Origin: Muribaculaceae bacterium | Lineage (GTDB): Bacteria > Bacteroidota > Bacteroidia > Bacteroidales > Muribaculaceae | DNA: 64,000 nucleotides | Assembly: GCA_009775375.1 (NCBI GenBank) | Contig: VSPO01000004.1 | Coordinates: 5,482 to 69,481 of the forward strand | Direction of reading: 5' to 3' | In this document: in pieces, positions 8,354 to 16,692 of the stretch | How the letters are laid out: every line of letters begins with the position of its first letter | Position numbering within the stretch: position 1 is the stretch's first letter | Notes under the pieces: generated by a model | Told to the model about the DNA's origin: nothing | The model's input: the letters and a program-made list of their open reading frames with translations, nothing else | Database searches by the model: none | Position numbers and translations under genes: made by a program

Positions 8354-9034
8354 TCAGTTGTTATTGTGTTGAAGGATTTTGCTGAATTCCTCAGGGCATT
8401 CGGCGAAGAGGGAGATCTCTTGCTTCGAAACGGGATGAATGAAATCTATGTGTCGGGCGAGAAGGGAGATGCCGCCGTCCTTGTTGCTTCGACGGGCCCC
8501 GTATTTGAGGTCGCCTTTTATTGGATGGCCAATATTGGAGAGCTGGGCACGTATCTGATGTTTCCTCCCCGTCAGCAAGTTGATTTCAAGAAGAGAATAC
8601 TGGTCACCGTTGGCGACTGTATGATACTTTAAAATGGATTCTTTTGCGTCCTTGTCTCCTTCCCGGGCAATGAATGTCTTGTTGATTCTTCCATCGCTGA
8701 CAAGGAAATTTCTGAGCGTGTCTTCCTCTTTTTCAGGTTTGCCTTCCACGAGGGCCCAATATGTTTTATGGATTTCACCCTTGCGAAGCATGTCGTTGAG
8801 CCGGGTTAGGGCTTTTGAAGTCTTGGCAAAAACCACCAGTCCTCCGACAGGACGGTCGATACGATGCACGACCCCGCAAAACACGTTTCCGGGTTTGTTG
8901 TACTTCTCCTTTAGATAATCTTTGATTTTCTCTGAAAGGGGAGTGTCGCCGGTTTTGTCGCCTTGCACGATTTCTCCCGGCTTTTTGTTGACCACGATGA
9001 TGTGGTTGTCTTCATATATCACGTCCATGACCAT
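8354..9034 (-). CDS. RluA-family 23S/tRNA pseudouridine synthase
   Basis: Isomerises uridine to pseudouridine in structured RNA. The 226-residue protein has the RluA catalytic motif HRIDRPVGGLVVFAKT with the conserved Asp, the N-terminal YEDNHIIVVNKKPG motif, and the C-terminal LLTGRKHQIRAQL motif. It lacks an S4 domain, as in the short RluA/TruC-like members. The start may be Met1 or Met3 (MVMDVIYED). Which RNA site it modifies cannot be read. The initiator tRNA gene lies upstream on the same strand, separated by a terminator. Confidence 0.9.
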   Translation of the reverse strand: MVMDVIYEDNHIIVVNKKPGEIVQGDKTGDTPLSEKIKDYLKEKYNKPGNVFCGVVHRIDRPVGGLVVFAKTSKALTRLNDMLRKGEIHKTYWALVEGKPEKEEDTLRNFLVSDGRINKTFIAREGDKDAKESILKYHTVANGDQYSLLEINLLTGRKHQIRAQLSNIGHPIKGDLKYGARRSNKDGGISLLARHIDFIHPVSKQEISLFAECPEEFSKILQHNNN

Positions 9035-9130
9035 CTTAATTATGAGAGTAAAAATCCAATATGTGTTGGCAGAGCTTAGACTTGGGGTGGCACTGATGCT
9101 ACGTTAGGCAATGCCGTTCCTGTCAAGCCG

Positions 9131-9167
9131 GAAAAAAAGAAAAGCCGATTCCAAAGGAACCGGCTTT
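9131..9167 (-). terminator. Terminator of the tRNA-fMet gene
   Basis: On the minus strand: AAAGCCG...GGAA stem pairing with TTCC...CGGCTTT (one mismatch) with an AAA/TTT loop, then TTTTCTTTTTTT. It sits 3 nt after the tRNA CCA end. Confidence 0.85.
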
Positions 9168-9169
9168 CA

Positions 9170-9244
<75 letters not shown>

Positions 9245-9260
9245 GTGTTGATTTCGAGTG

Positions 9261-9292
9261 CAAAGTTACGACTTTTTTGAATACCCACCAAA
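9261..9292 (-). promoter_or_regulatory. Consensus promoter of tRNA-fMet
   Basis: On the minus strand: TTTG (9292-9289), exactly 20 nt, TAACTTTG (9268-9261), placing the start site about 12 nt before the mature tRNA 5' end. Confidence 0.85.
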
Positions 9293-9433
9293 TTTTTCGG
9301 CAAAAAAATGAAGAAAAAATAATAAATAGAAGTTGATGTGGGTGATAATGTATTTATTATTAATTGGTTGTATGATTATATAAATTCTGCAAGAAATTAA
9401 CTACGTAAATAAGTATTTCCGAGGAATTATATA

Positions 9434-9508
9434 TAGGCAGGTTCGATAAGTTGATCCACTCGCTTTAAGCTCAAAAATCAGCTCAAGTCAATTTATAGAA
9501 CCTGCCTA
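9434..9508. repeat. 75-bp imperfect inverted repeat
   Basis: Arms of 21 nt (9434-9454 and 9488-9508): the outer 11 bp TAGGCAGGTTC / GAACCTGCCTA are perfect and the inner 10 match at 8 positions. The 33-nt centre contains AGCTC copies. No T-run follows on either side, so its role is unassigned: a structured RNA, or the ends of a tiny relic element. Confidence 0.6.
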
Positions 9509-9717
9509 CAAGGAAATGGATTTGCCTAAGCTTGATCGCCGGATTTCAGATTTTGATAATTGACATGCCGTGCTCGGTGCTAAGACCAGAGACTCTTTAT
9601 TTTTATAGGATCTTATAAGGAACTGACTTAAAGGGTAATGTAGCAAAATGTAAAGTGATTGAAAATGGGAGTTGGATAATTATTTTGGTAAAAATGGCTG
9701 TGAAGTGGAAAACTTTT

Positions 9718-9740
9718 GCTAAATTTGCTCAAAATTTAGC
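9718..9740 (+). promoter_or_regulatory. Palindromic operator overlapping a -7 box, upstream of TetR gene
   Basis: Perfect 9-bp arms GCTAAATTT / AAATTTAGC separated by 5 nt. The -7-like TAAATTTG (9720-9727) lies inside the first arm, so a bound repressor would block the promoter. The site is 96 nt before the TetR start, fitting autoregulation. The assignment to this TetR is inference. Confidence 0.55.
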
Positions 9741-9835
9741 TCTTTGTGCAATTTTCATTGCCCGGACGCTTGTCCCAAGGTATGGTTGCCGAGAATAGAT
9801 TCTGTTTTTTCCACTCTTAAATCAACTTTTGCATC

Positions 9836-10420
9836 ATGGTGATGAAGACTCGTGACAAGTTTATTGAGGTAGCAAGGCAACTTTTCGCAAGAAAAGGTGT
9901 CGAAAACACCACTATGAACGACATCGCGGCTGCCTCCGACAAAGGCAGGCGCACGATTTACACATATTTCAAAAGCAAACGCGATATCTTCAACGCGGTC
10001 ATTGAGAGCGAGACGGATCAGATTCTAAGCCGGCTACGCCACATAGTCTCCATGCCGTCGTCGCCGGAAGAGAAAATCCTCGACTATATCGACTGCCGTT
10101 TTGAGGCCATGAAGGAGATCGTGTCGAGAAACGGCTCTTTGAGAGCCGGTTTTTTTCGCGATGTGAGGAAAGTGGACCGCGCACGAAAAATCATCACACG
10201 CAAAGAGACCGCCCTGCTTCGCGACATCCTGCAGGAGGGGGTAGAAAAGGGAGTGTTTGATATTCCCAACGTGAATCATTTCGCCGTAATCGTGACTCAG
10301 GCCATCCATGGTCTCGACGTCCCTTATATCCGCGACAATCTTTCCGACGAGGGTATCGACAAGACCATGCTGAAGTCTTACATCTCAGATTTCATTATAA
10401 ACAGTATCAAGAAAAAATGA
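9836..10420 (+). CDS. TetR/AcrR-family transcriptional regulator
   Basis: DNA-binding repressor, 194 residues. The N-terminal helix-turn-helix shows the family pattern: ARQLFARKGVENTTMNDIA then IYTYFKSKRDIF. The C-terminal ligand domain is divergent, so the effector is unknown. The start may be Met1 or Met3 (MVMKTRD). It is 26 nt upstream of a FabH-like and a FabG-like gene and heads the co-oriented group, which suggests that it senses an acyl or lipid metabolite and controls itself and these genes; that is inference. A palindrome overlapping a candidate promoter lies upstream. Confidence 0.88.
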   Translation: MVMKTRDKFIEVARQLFARKGVENTTMNDIAAASDKGRRTIYTYFKSKRDIFNAVIESETDQILSRLRHIVSMPSSPEEKILDYIDCRFEAMKEIVSRNGSLRAGFFRDVRKVDRARKIITRKETALLRDILQEGVEKGVFDIPNVNHFAVIVTQAIHGLDVPYIRDNLSDEGIDKTMLKSYISDFIINSIKKK

Positions 10421-10446
10421 CCGAATAATAATAGAAAATAATTTAT

Positions 10447-11391
10447 ATGTATATTAATTCTATGGGCCATTACGTGCCCTCGGCAAGAGTGACAAACGAT
10501 TACTTCGAGAGAATCAATGGCTTGACCTCCGAATGGATCGTGCAGCGCACAGGGATTGTCAGCCGTGCCAAGGCAGCTGCCGATGAAAACTCCGACTCAA
10601 TGGCCATCGCCGCCATCGACGACGCACTGACACGTCTGCCTTATGATATAAAGGACGTGAACCTGATCGTGGCAGCCTGCTACTCAATCTACGACACCGT
10701 TGCCACTCCCGCCCACGTTGCCCAACAGCACTACGGCATCCATGGCGCCAAGGCTGTCTATGCCTCCGCAGCCTGCTCCTCATTCATCAACGGACTTGAG
10801 ATAATAGAAGGCTATTTCGCATCCGGAAAAGCCGACAAGGCATTGCTTATATGCCCTGAACATAACACCTACTATAGCAATGACAGCGACCCCAAGGCCG
10901 GACATCTATGGGGAGACGCCGCAGTGGCTTTCTTCCTGAGCAAGGAGCGTCAGAGCGAAAATGACATTGAGATACTCGACATTTTCACGGAAGGCCTCGG
11001 AGATGTCGGCAAAGGTCCGGAAGGGGTGAAGCTGCGCCCGGGAGAAGAGGGTATCACCATGCCCGACGGTCGCGACGTCTTCATGCACGCCTGCAAATAC
11101 ATGATCTATGCGCTCAATCATTCCCTGGAAAACACAGGATTGAAGATAGAAGAGATCAACAAACTTATATGTCATCAGGCCAACAAGAGAATCGTGGCGC
11201 AAGTGGCCCATATGCTTGAAAAGCCGCTCGACGATTTCCTTAACAATATCGAGACTCTCGGCAACACCGGCTCAGCTTCCGTGGCCCTGGTGCTTTCGCA
11301 GAACGCCGACAAATTCAAGAAAGGCGACAAAGCGGCGTTGATGGTGTTCGGCGGAGGTTATTCTTGCGGATGCTTCATCGTCAAGTTCTGA
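10447..11391 (+). CDS. 3-oxoacyl-ACP synthase III (FabH-like)
   Basis: Thiolase-fold condensing enzyme that joins an acyl-CoA or acyl-ACP to malonyl-ACP. The Cys-His-Asn triad is visible: Cys110 (AACSSFINGLE), His243 (CHQANKRI) and Asn273 (LGNTGSAS), plus the C-terminal glycine-rich GGGYSCGCFIVKF. Length 314 residues, normal for the family. Its neighbours, a TetR gene before and a FabG-type reductase after (39 nt gap), could mean a dedicated acyl-chain pathway rather than the main fatty-acid starter enzyme. The housekeeping fabH may be elsewhere, so no symbol is assigned. Confidence 0.88.
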   Translation: MYINSMGHYVPSARVTNDYFERINGLTSEWIVQRTGIVSRAKAAADENSDSMAIAAIDDALTRLPYDIKDVNLIVAACYSIYDTVATPAHVAQQHYGIHGAKAVYASAACSSFINGLEIIEGYFASGKADKALLICPEHNTYYSNDSDPKAGHLWGDAAVAFFLSKERQSENDIEILDIFTEGLGDVGKGPEGVKLRPGEEGITMPDGRDVFMHACKYMIYALNHSLENTGLKIEEINKLICHQANKRIVAQVAHMLEKPLDDFLNNIETLGNTGSASVALVLSQNADKFKKGDKAALMVFGGGYSCGCFIVKF

Positions 11392-11430
11392 AACGAATCA
11401 TATTATTAAAAATCAAAATTCCAAGATATA

Positions 11431-12177
11431 ATGAAACTACTTGAAGGAAAGACAGCGTTGATCACAGGTGCTGCCCGAGGCATTGGCAAGGCCATTGCCC
11501 TTAAATTTGCGTCGGAAGGCGCCAACATCGCTTTCACCGACCTCGTGATAGACGAAAACGGCAAAAAGACAGAGGAGGAAATCGCTGCCTACGGCGTAAA
11601 ATGCAAGGCTTATGCCTCCAATGCCGCTAATTTCGAAGACACTGAGAAAGTCGTAAATCAGGTGAAGGAAGACTTCGGCTCGATTGATATTCTCGTGAAC
11701 AACGCCGGCATCACCAAAGACGGCCTGATGATGCGCATGACCGAAGCTCAGTGGGACGCAGTCATCGCTGTCAATCTTAAATCCGCCTTCAATTTCATCC
11801 ATGCCGTGCTTCCTATAATGATGCGTCAGCGTCATGGCTCCATCATCAACATGGCTTCCGTGGTGGGAGTCCATGGCAATGCAGGCCAGGCCAACTACGC
11901 AGCATCCAAGGCCGGACTTATCGCCCTTGCCAAGAGCATCGCACAGGAAGTCGGCTCACGCGGCATCCGCGCAAACGCAATCGCCCCGGGCTTCATCGAG
12001 ACTGCCATGACGGCAGCCCTTCCCGATGCCGTGCGTGAGGAATGGACGAAGAAAATCCCTCTCCGTCGTGGAGGCAAGCCGGAGGATATCGCCGATGTGG
12101 CTACGTTCCTCGCTTCCGACATGTCGAGCTACGTCTCCGGCCAGGTGATTCAGGTCGACGGCGGCATGAATATGTAA
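11431..12177 (+). CDS. fabG: 3-oxoacyl-ACP reductase (FabG-type SDR)
   Basis: NADPH-dependent short-chain dehydrogenase reducing 3-oxoacyl-ACP in fatty acid elongation. The Rossmann motif TGAARGIG starts at residue 12, NNAG follows near residue 90, and the catalytic Ser143, Tyr156 and Lys160 (NYAASKAG) are present, with the C-terminal QVIQVDGGMNM typical of FabG. Its 248 residues match the family. The preceding FabH-like gene and the following ispD (16 nt gap) suggest one transcript. A paralogue devoted to a special lipid cannot be excluded. Confidence 0.92.
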   Translation: MKLLEGKTALITGAARGIGKAIALKFASEGANIAFTDLVIDENGKKTEEEIAAYGVKCKAYASNAANFEDTEKVVNQVKEDFGSIDILVNNAGITKDGLMMRMTEAQWDAVIAVNLKSAFNFIHAVLPIMMRQRHGSIINMASVVGVHGNAGQANYAASKAGLIALAKSIAQEVGSRGIRANAIAPGFIETAMTAALPDAVREEWTKKIPLRRGGKPEDIADVATFLASDMSSYVSGQVIQVDGGMNM

Positions 12178-12193
12178 GCATCCATCATTTGAG

Positions 12194-12880
12194 ATGAGAA
12201 AATACGCGATAATCGTTGCGGGAGGGGAGGGCAGGCGCATTGGCGGTGCCCTCCCCAAACAATTCCGTATGCTTGCGGGATTCCCCATGCTCTATTGGTC
12301 GATGAGGGCTTTCCGCGAGGAAGACCCCTCAACGGCTCTGATTCTCGTGCTGCACAGGGATTTTATCACTCTTTGGAATGAGCTTTCGCTGGGGATTCCC
12401 GAGAGCCAGAGGATTCCCCATCAGATTGTGTCGGGAGGAGAGACGAGGACGGCATCGGTGGTCAACGGTCTTGACTTGGTCGACGACGGAGAGCAGACTC
12501 TTGTCGCCGTACACGATGCGGCGCGTCCGTTGGTGTCTCCGGAGATGATAGCAAGGGGCTGGGATGCCCTGAGAGACTGTCGCGGGGCCGTGCCGGTCGT
12601 AGCCGTGACGGATTCACTCCGAAAGATAGATTCCGAAGGAAACCGTGCCGTAGATAGGAGCAACTATGTTGCAGTGCAGACTCCGCAGGTGTTTCATGCC
12701 AAAAGTCTTAAGCAGGCTTATGAGCTTAACCCAGGGGCGGTCTATTCCGACGACGCGTCGGCCTTAGAGGCTTCCGGCCTGCAGGTGGTATTGTTTGAGG
12801 GCTCTCCAAGAAACATGAAGGTCACCAATCCGGGAGACCTTGAGATTGCCGAACTGTTTATTAACCAGGATAAGGATTGA
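12194..12880 (+). CDS. ispD: 2-C-methyl-D-erythritol 4-phosphate cytidylyltransferase
   Basis: Third step of the MEP isoprenoid pathway, coupling MEP to CTP. The nucleotidyltransferase signature VAGGEGRRIGGALPKQF is at the N-terminus, then VHDAARPLVS and TQTPQVFHA (here VQTPQVF), as in IspD. Length 228 residues is typical. The stop codon overlaps the TTG start of recG, so the two are translationally coupled. Confidence 0.94.
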   Translation: MRKYAIIVAGGEGRRIGGALPKQFRMLAGFPMLYWSMRAFREEDPSTALILVLHRDFITLWNELSLGIPESQRIPHQIVSGGETRTASVVNGLDLVDDGEQTLVAVHDAARPLVSPEMIARGWDALRDCRGAVPVVAVTDSLRKIDSEGNRAVDRSNYVAVQTPQVFHAKSLKQAYELNPGAVYSDDASALEASGLQVVLFEGSPRNMKVTNPGDLEIAELFINQDKD

Positions 12881-15036
12881 CAGATTTTCTCGATACAGAC
12901 ATAAAATACCTTAAAGGGGTGGGCGTGGAGAGAGCCAAGATGCTCTCTTCCGAAATAGGGGTCGCGACATTCCGCGACCTCCTATATTACTTCCCCTTCA
13001 GGCATATCGATAGAAGCCGGTTTTACACCATCTCCGAACTTTCAGGCGCCGAACTTCCCTCTCTCCAGATCAAAGGCTCGTTTATCAGCTTCAATGTCGA
13101 AGGGGAAGGGGCAAGAAAAAGACTCGTCGGCATTTTCAGCGACGGCAAAAAGATGATGGAGTGCGTTTGGTTTTCAAAGCTTCAGTATTTCTCCACGGCT
13201 TATAAAATCGGCGCGACATACGTCATTTTCGGGAAACCGGGTTTCTTCAGGAATGTCTATTCCATGGTGCATCCGGAGGTTGAGCCGTTTGATCCCGCCA
13301 AACCTCCCACGGGATTCCGTGGCGTCTATTCCATCACGGAGACCATGCGAAAGCGAGGGGCGTCCACCCGCCTTTTGCAGACGCTCGTCGGCAATCTCTT
13401 CGCCAACACCGGCTTTTCCTCTGTCGGCGACAATCTCCCGGAGGAGATCATCCGCCATTATAGCCTGATGCCACTGCCGGAGGCGCTTCGCCAGATGCAT
13501 TTCCCCTCCGATGCCGCCTCTTTACGCAAAGCAATGGAGAGGATGAAATTCGAGGAACTTTTTTATGTCGAAGCCCACATCCTCCGCTATTCCATGGAGC
13601 GCGGGTCGAGGATTCCCGGTTATGTCTTCCCGAGGATAGGGGAAAAGTTCAATGGCTTTTATTTCAATGTGCTTCCTTTCCAGCTGACGGGGGCGCAGAA
13701 GCGAGTGTTGAAAGAGATAAGGGCGGATATGAAGACGGGCCGGCAGATGAACCGTCTGCTTCAGGGCGACGTAGGGTCGGGAAAGACCATGGTGGCTTTC
13801 ATGTCGCTTTTGATGGCGATCGACAATGAATGCCAGGGAGCTTTGATGGCCCCGACTGAAATTCTCGCAACGCAGCATTATGAAAGTCTTCGCCAGTGGG
13901 CCGATCCGATAGGTGTGAAGGTGGCCTTGCTGACCGGAAGCACGCGTGCCTCAGAAAGAAGAAGGATTCATGAGGGTCTTGAGTCGGGGGAGATAGATAT
14001 AGTGGTGGGCACACATGCCTTGATTGAAGACACGGTGCGTTTTCATAAGCTTGGTTTGGTCGTAATCGATGAGCAGCACAGGTTTGGCGTCGCCCAGCGA
14101 GCCGCCATGTGGAAGAAGAGCGCGACGGCCCCCCACGTCCTTGTAATGACCGCCACCCCCATCCCCCGGACGCTCGCTATGACCGTCTACGGCGACCTCG
14201 ATGTCTCTGTCATCGACGAGTTGCCTCCCGGACGCAAACCCGTCACCACGCTTTTGCGCTACGATTCCTCCCGCATGGAAGTTGACCGCCTGATATTTTC
14301 CCAGCTGCGGGAGGGAAGGCAAGTCTATATCGTATATCCCCTTATTGAGGAGAATGAGAAGCTCGACCTCAAAAGCCTTGAGGAGGGATATAGGCGCACT
14401 TGCGAGACGTTTCCCGGCTATCGCGTCTGCTTCGTGCACGGAAAAATGAAACCGGCGGAGAAAGACCATCAGATGGATCTTTTTGTCAGCGGAGAGGCGA
14501 GGATAATGGTGGCAACCACCGTCATAGAGGTAGGGGTCAATGTCCCCAACGCCTCGGTGATGGTGATAGAGAATGCCGAACGTTTCGGACTCTCGCAACT
14601 CCATCAGCTTCGGGGCAGGGTAGGCCGTGGTGCCGACCAGAGCTTCTGCGTCTTGATGGGGAAAATAAAATCCGGTGCAGACACAAAAAAACGCCTGAAT
14701 ATAATGACGGAGACCACCGACGGCTTCCTGATTTCCGAGGCGGATATGAAAATCCGTGGTCCCGGAGACATGGAGGGCACCCAGCAAAGCGGTCTGGCAT
14801 TCAATCTTCGGGTGGCCGACCTGGCCCGCGACGGGCAGATCCTGACGAGGGCAAGGGAGATGGCGATAGCCGTCTTGCGCGGGAACCCCCGACTGCTTGC
14901 CCCCGGCTGTCAGGCCTCTCCCGCGAATGACTCCGACATGAAGCCATTGCCGTTGTCGCCTGCTGGGGTGGATATCATAGCTCGGGAATTGCGTTTGCGG
15001 TTTGCGCGGGCGGTCGATTGGTCGCAGATTTCGTGA
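12877..15036 (+). CDS. recG: ATP-dependent DNA helicase RecG
   Basis: Branch-migration helicase for stalled forks and Holliday junctions, 719 residues. The N-terminal wedge/OB domain covers about residues 1-230. Helicase motifs follow: GDVGSGKTMVA, DEQHRFGV (DExH box), TATPIPRT, and the C-terminal GVNVPNASVMVIENAERFGLSQLHQLRGRVGRG. Translation starts at a TTG overlapping the ispD stop (TTGA), chosen because the preceding frame gives no ATG and the product begins with the normal FLDTDIKYLKGVG. The following 60-nt gap has short ATTAGTC-type repeats. Confidence 0.95.
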   Translation: MTDFLDTDIKYLKGVGVERAKMLSSEIGVATFRDLLYYFPFRHIDRSRFYTISELSGAELPSLQIKGSFISFNVEGEGARKRLVGIFSDGKKMMECVWFSKLQYFSTAYKIGATYVIFGKPGFFRNVYSMVHPEVEPFDPAKPPTGFRGVYSITETMRKRGASTRLLQTLVGNLFANTGFSSVGDNLPEEIIRHYSLMPLPEALRQMHFPSDAASLRKAMERMKFEELFYVEAHILRYSMERGSRIPGYVFPRIGEKFNGFYFNVLPFQLTGAQKRVLKEIRADMKTGRQMNRLLQGDVGSGKTMVAFMSLLMAIDNECQGALMAPTEILATQHYESLRQWADPIGVKVALLTGSTRASERRRIHEGLESGEIDIVVGTHALIEDTVRFHKLGLVVIDEQHRFGVAQRAAMWKKSATAPHVLVMTATPIPRTLAMTVYGDLDVSVIDELPPGRKPVTTLLRYDSSRMEVDRLIFSQLREGRQVYIVYPLIEENEKLDLKSLEEGYRRTCETFPGYRVCFVHGKMKPAEKDHQMDLFVSGEARIMVATTVIEVGVNVPNASVMVIENAERFGLSQLHQLRGRVGRGADQSFCVLMGKIKSGADTKKRLNIMTETTDGFLISEADMKIRGPGDMEGTQQSGLAFNLRVADLARDGQILTRAREMAIAVLRGNPRLLAPGCQASPANDSDMKPLPLSPAGVDIIARELRLRFARAVDWSQIS

Positions 15037-15097
15037 GTCATTAGTCTTTTAGTCATTAGTCATTAGTTGTTGGCCAGTATAGATTGTTATAGATTAT

Positions 15098-16432
15098 ATG
15101 AGAGAAAAAGAATTTTTACCTCTCGTGGAGCAACGCCTCGGCATCGGGCAGCTCAACGAGATGCAGATAAAGATGATGGCTTCCGCTTCGGAGCCACGCG
15201 ACATAGTCCTGCTTTCCCCGACGGGAAGCGGGAAAACCCTGGCCTTCACACTTCCTGTGATGAAATTGATGCGTCCGTCAACAGGCAGGGTGCAGTGTGT
15301 GGTCATTGCTCCTTCGAGGGAGCTCGTGGTGCAGATTGCCGGCGTGATGCGTGAAGTTTCGCCCGGATTGCGGGTTGTGGCTTTGTATGGCGGTCATAAT
15401 GTGGAGGATGAGGTCAACAGCCTTAAGGTCGTGCCGGATATAGTCGTTGCTACCCCGGGCAGACTTCTCGACCATGCCGTCAGGCGCAATATCGACCTTC
15501 TTCCCGTCAGGATTGTCGTGCTTGATGAGTTTGACAAGTCGCTGGAACTCGGTTTCGACGAAGAGATGGAGAAACTGATGAAGAGGATGAAAAACGTCAG
15601 CCGCTTCATACTGACCTCTGCCACGAATGCCGATGTCATGCCCGAATTTCTCAACCTCAACAATCCCCTGACTCTTGATTTCCTCTCCGGCAACGAGAAT
15701 TTGAAGACAAGGATGAGGGTCCACAGGGTCAAGTCAGACAGCAAAGACAAGCTTGAGGCATTGCTCTCCCTGCTAAAGTGCATCACGGCGGAAGGACCTC
15801 TAAAGAAGACCATAATTTTTGTCAACCATAGGGAAAGCGCGGAAAGGGTGGTTGAATTTTTGAAGAAGAAAGGTGTGGATGCCTCTCTCTACCATGGTGC
15901 GCTCGACCAACGCGAGCGCGAGACGGCCGTAGCCCTCTTCAACAATGGCAGTCGTCCGGTGCTTGTTGCGACCGACCTTGCAGCCCGCGGTCTCGACATA
16001 GAGAAAGTGGCCTCCATCATCCATTATCATCAGCCCTTGACGCGCGAAGCCTACACCCACCGCAACGGTCGCACGGCCCGCGTGGAAGAGGAAGGGGATA
16101 TCTATCTCCTTGTCGGACCTGACGAGGAAATCAAAGACTATGTGGAATTTGACGACGACTTTGAGCTGAATCCGGCTACGGAGTCGGTATTAAAGTCGGG
16201 TTTTGAGACGCTTTATATCACGGGTGGAAAGCGTGAGAAACTCTCCCGAGGCGATATACTCGGTTTTATTGTCAAAGAGGGAGGAATCGATGTCGGAGCT
16301 GTCGGCAAAATCAACGTCTTCGACCATTATTCGCTTGTAGCAGTGAAAAAATCGAAAGCCGGAAGAATTGTCGAAAAACTGTCGGGCCACAAATTGAAAG
16401 GAGAGAAGCGCAAAATCTCTATAATGAGATAG
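15098..16432 (+). CDS. DEAD-box-type RNA helicase, DbpA-like, with DEFD motif
   Basis: ATP-dependent RNA helicase, 444 residues, probably acting in ribosome assembly. Motif I GSGKT has Lys46, motif II is DEFD rather than DEAD (VVLDEFDKSLEL), motif III is SAT, and motifs V/VI are ATDLAARGLD and HRNGRTAR. The last 70 residues (LGFIVKEGGIDVGAVGKINVF region) resemble the DbpA RNA-binding domain that targets 23S rRNA helix 92. The DEFD change keeps the acidic pair that binds magnesium. It follows recG by 61 nt and probably shares the transcript. Confidence 0.88.
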   Translation: MREKEFLPLVEQRLGIGQLNEMQIKMMASASEPRDIVLLSPTGSGKTLAFTLPVMKLMRPSTGRVQCVVIAPSRELVVQIAGVMREVSPGLRVVALYGGHNVEDEVNSLKVVPDIVVATPGRLLDHAVRRNIDLLPVRIVVLDEFDKSLELGFDEEMEKLMKRMKNVSRFILTSATNADVMPEFLNLNNPLTLDFLSGNENLKTRMRVHRVKSDSKDKLEALLSLLKCITAEGPLKKTIIFVNHRESAERVVEFLKKKGVDASLYHGALDQRERETAVALFNNGSRPVLVATDLAARGLDIEKVASIIHYHQPLTREAYTHRNGRTARVEEEGDIYLLVGPDEEIKDYVEFDDDFELNPATESVLKSGFETLYITGGKREKLSRGDILGFIVKEGGIDVGAVGKINVFDHYSLVAVKKSKAGRIVEKLSGHKLKGEKRKISIMR

Positions 16433-16569
16433 CCGATCTTCAAACGCCATCAATTCGGGAGGGAGAAAGAAGATAGTTGCCGAAGGGTGGTTAAAACATT
16501 CAAAAAAGGTATAAATCTTTCAAAATCGTGAAAGATAGTTACATTTGAAGCAAATATAGACTTTGAATG

Positions 16570-16601
16570 TTTGAAAAATAGCTTGGAAATAATTATCTTT
16601 G
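16570..16601 (+). promoter_or_regulatory. Consensus promoter of the PFOR gene
   Basis: TTTG (16570-16573), 20-nt spacer, TATCTTTG (16594-16601). It gives a leader of roughly 85 nt. Confidence 0.85.
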
Positions 16602-16692
16602 CAGTCGTAAACGAACAGGGATAATCCAAAAGAGAGCCGTATGCGCTCCTTGAATTAGACTAAAATCTCAATTAAATAACAAATTAATAACT

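Larger units (their letters stand above)
9245..9835. other. 591-nt gene-free region between tRNA-fMet and the TetR gene
   Basis: AT-rich, no credible coding frame on either strand. It contains the tRNA promoter, a 75-bp inverted-repeat element and the TetR operator candidate listed separately. Confidence 0.6.

Noticed and set aside
13951..14787. 278-codon frame antisense to recG
   Set aside because: Antiframe of a gene with all helicase motifs intact; arises from GC-rich codon positions.
15035..15070. Mobile element or array in the recG-helicase gap
   Set aside because: Only a few imperfect ATTAGTC repeats; too short to support anything beyond a simple-sequence stretch.
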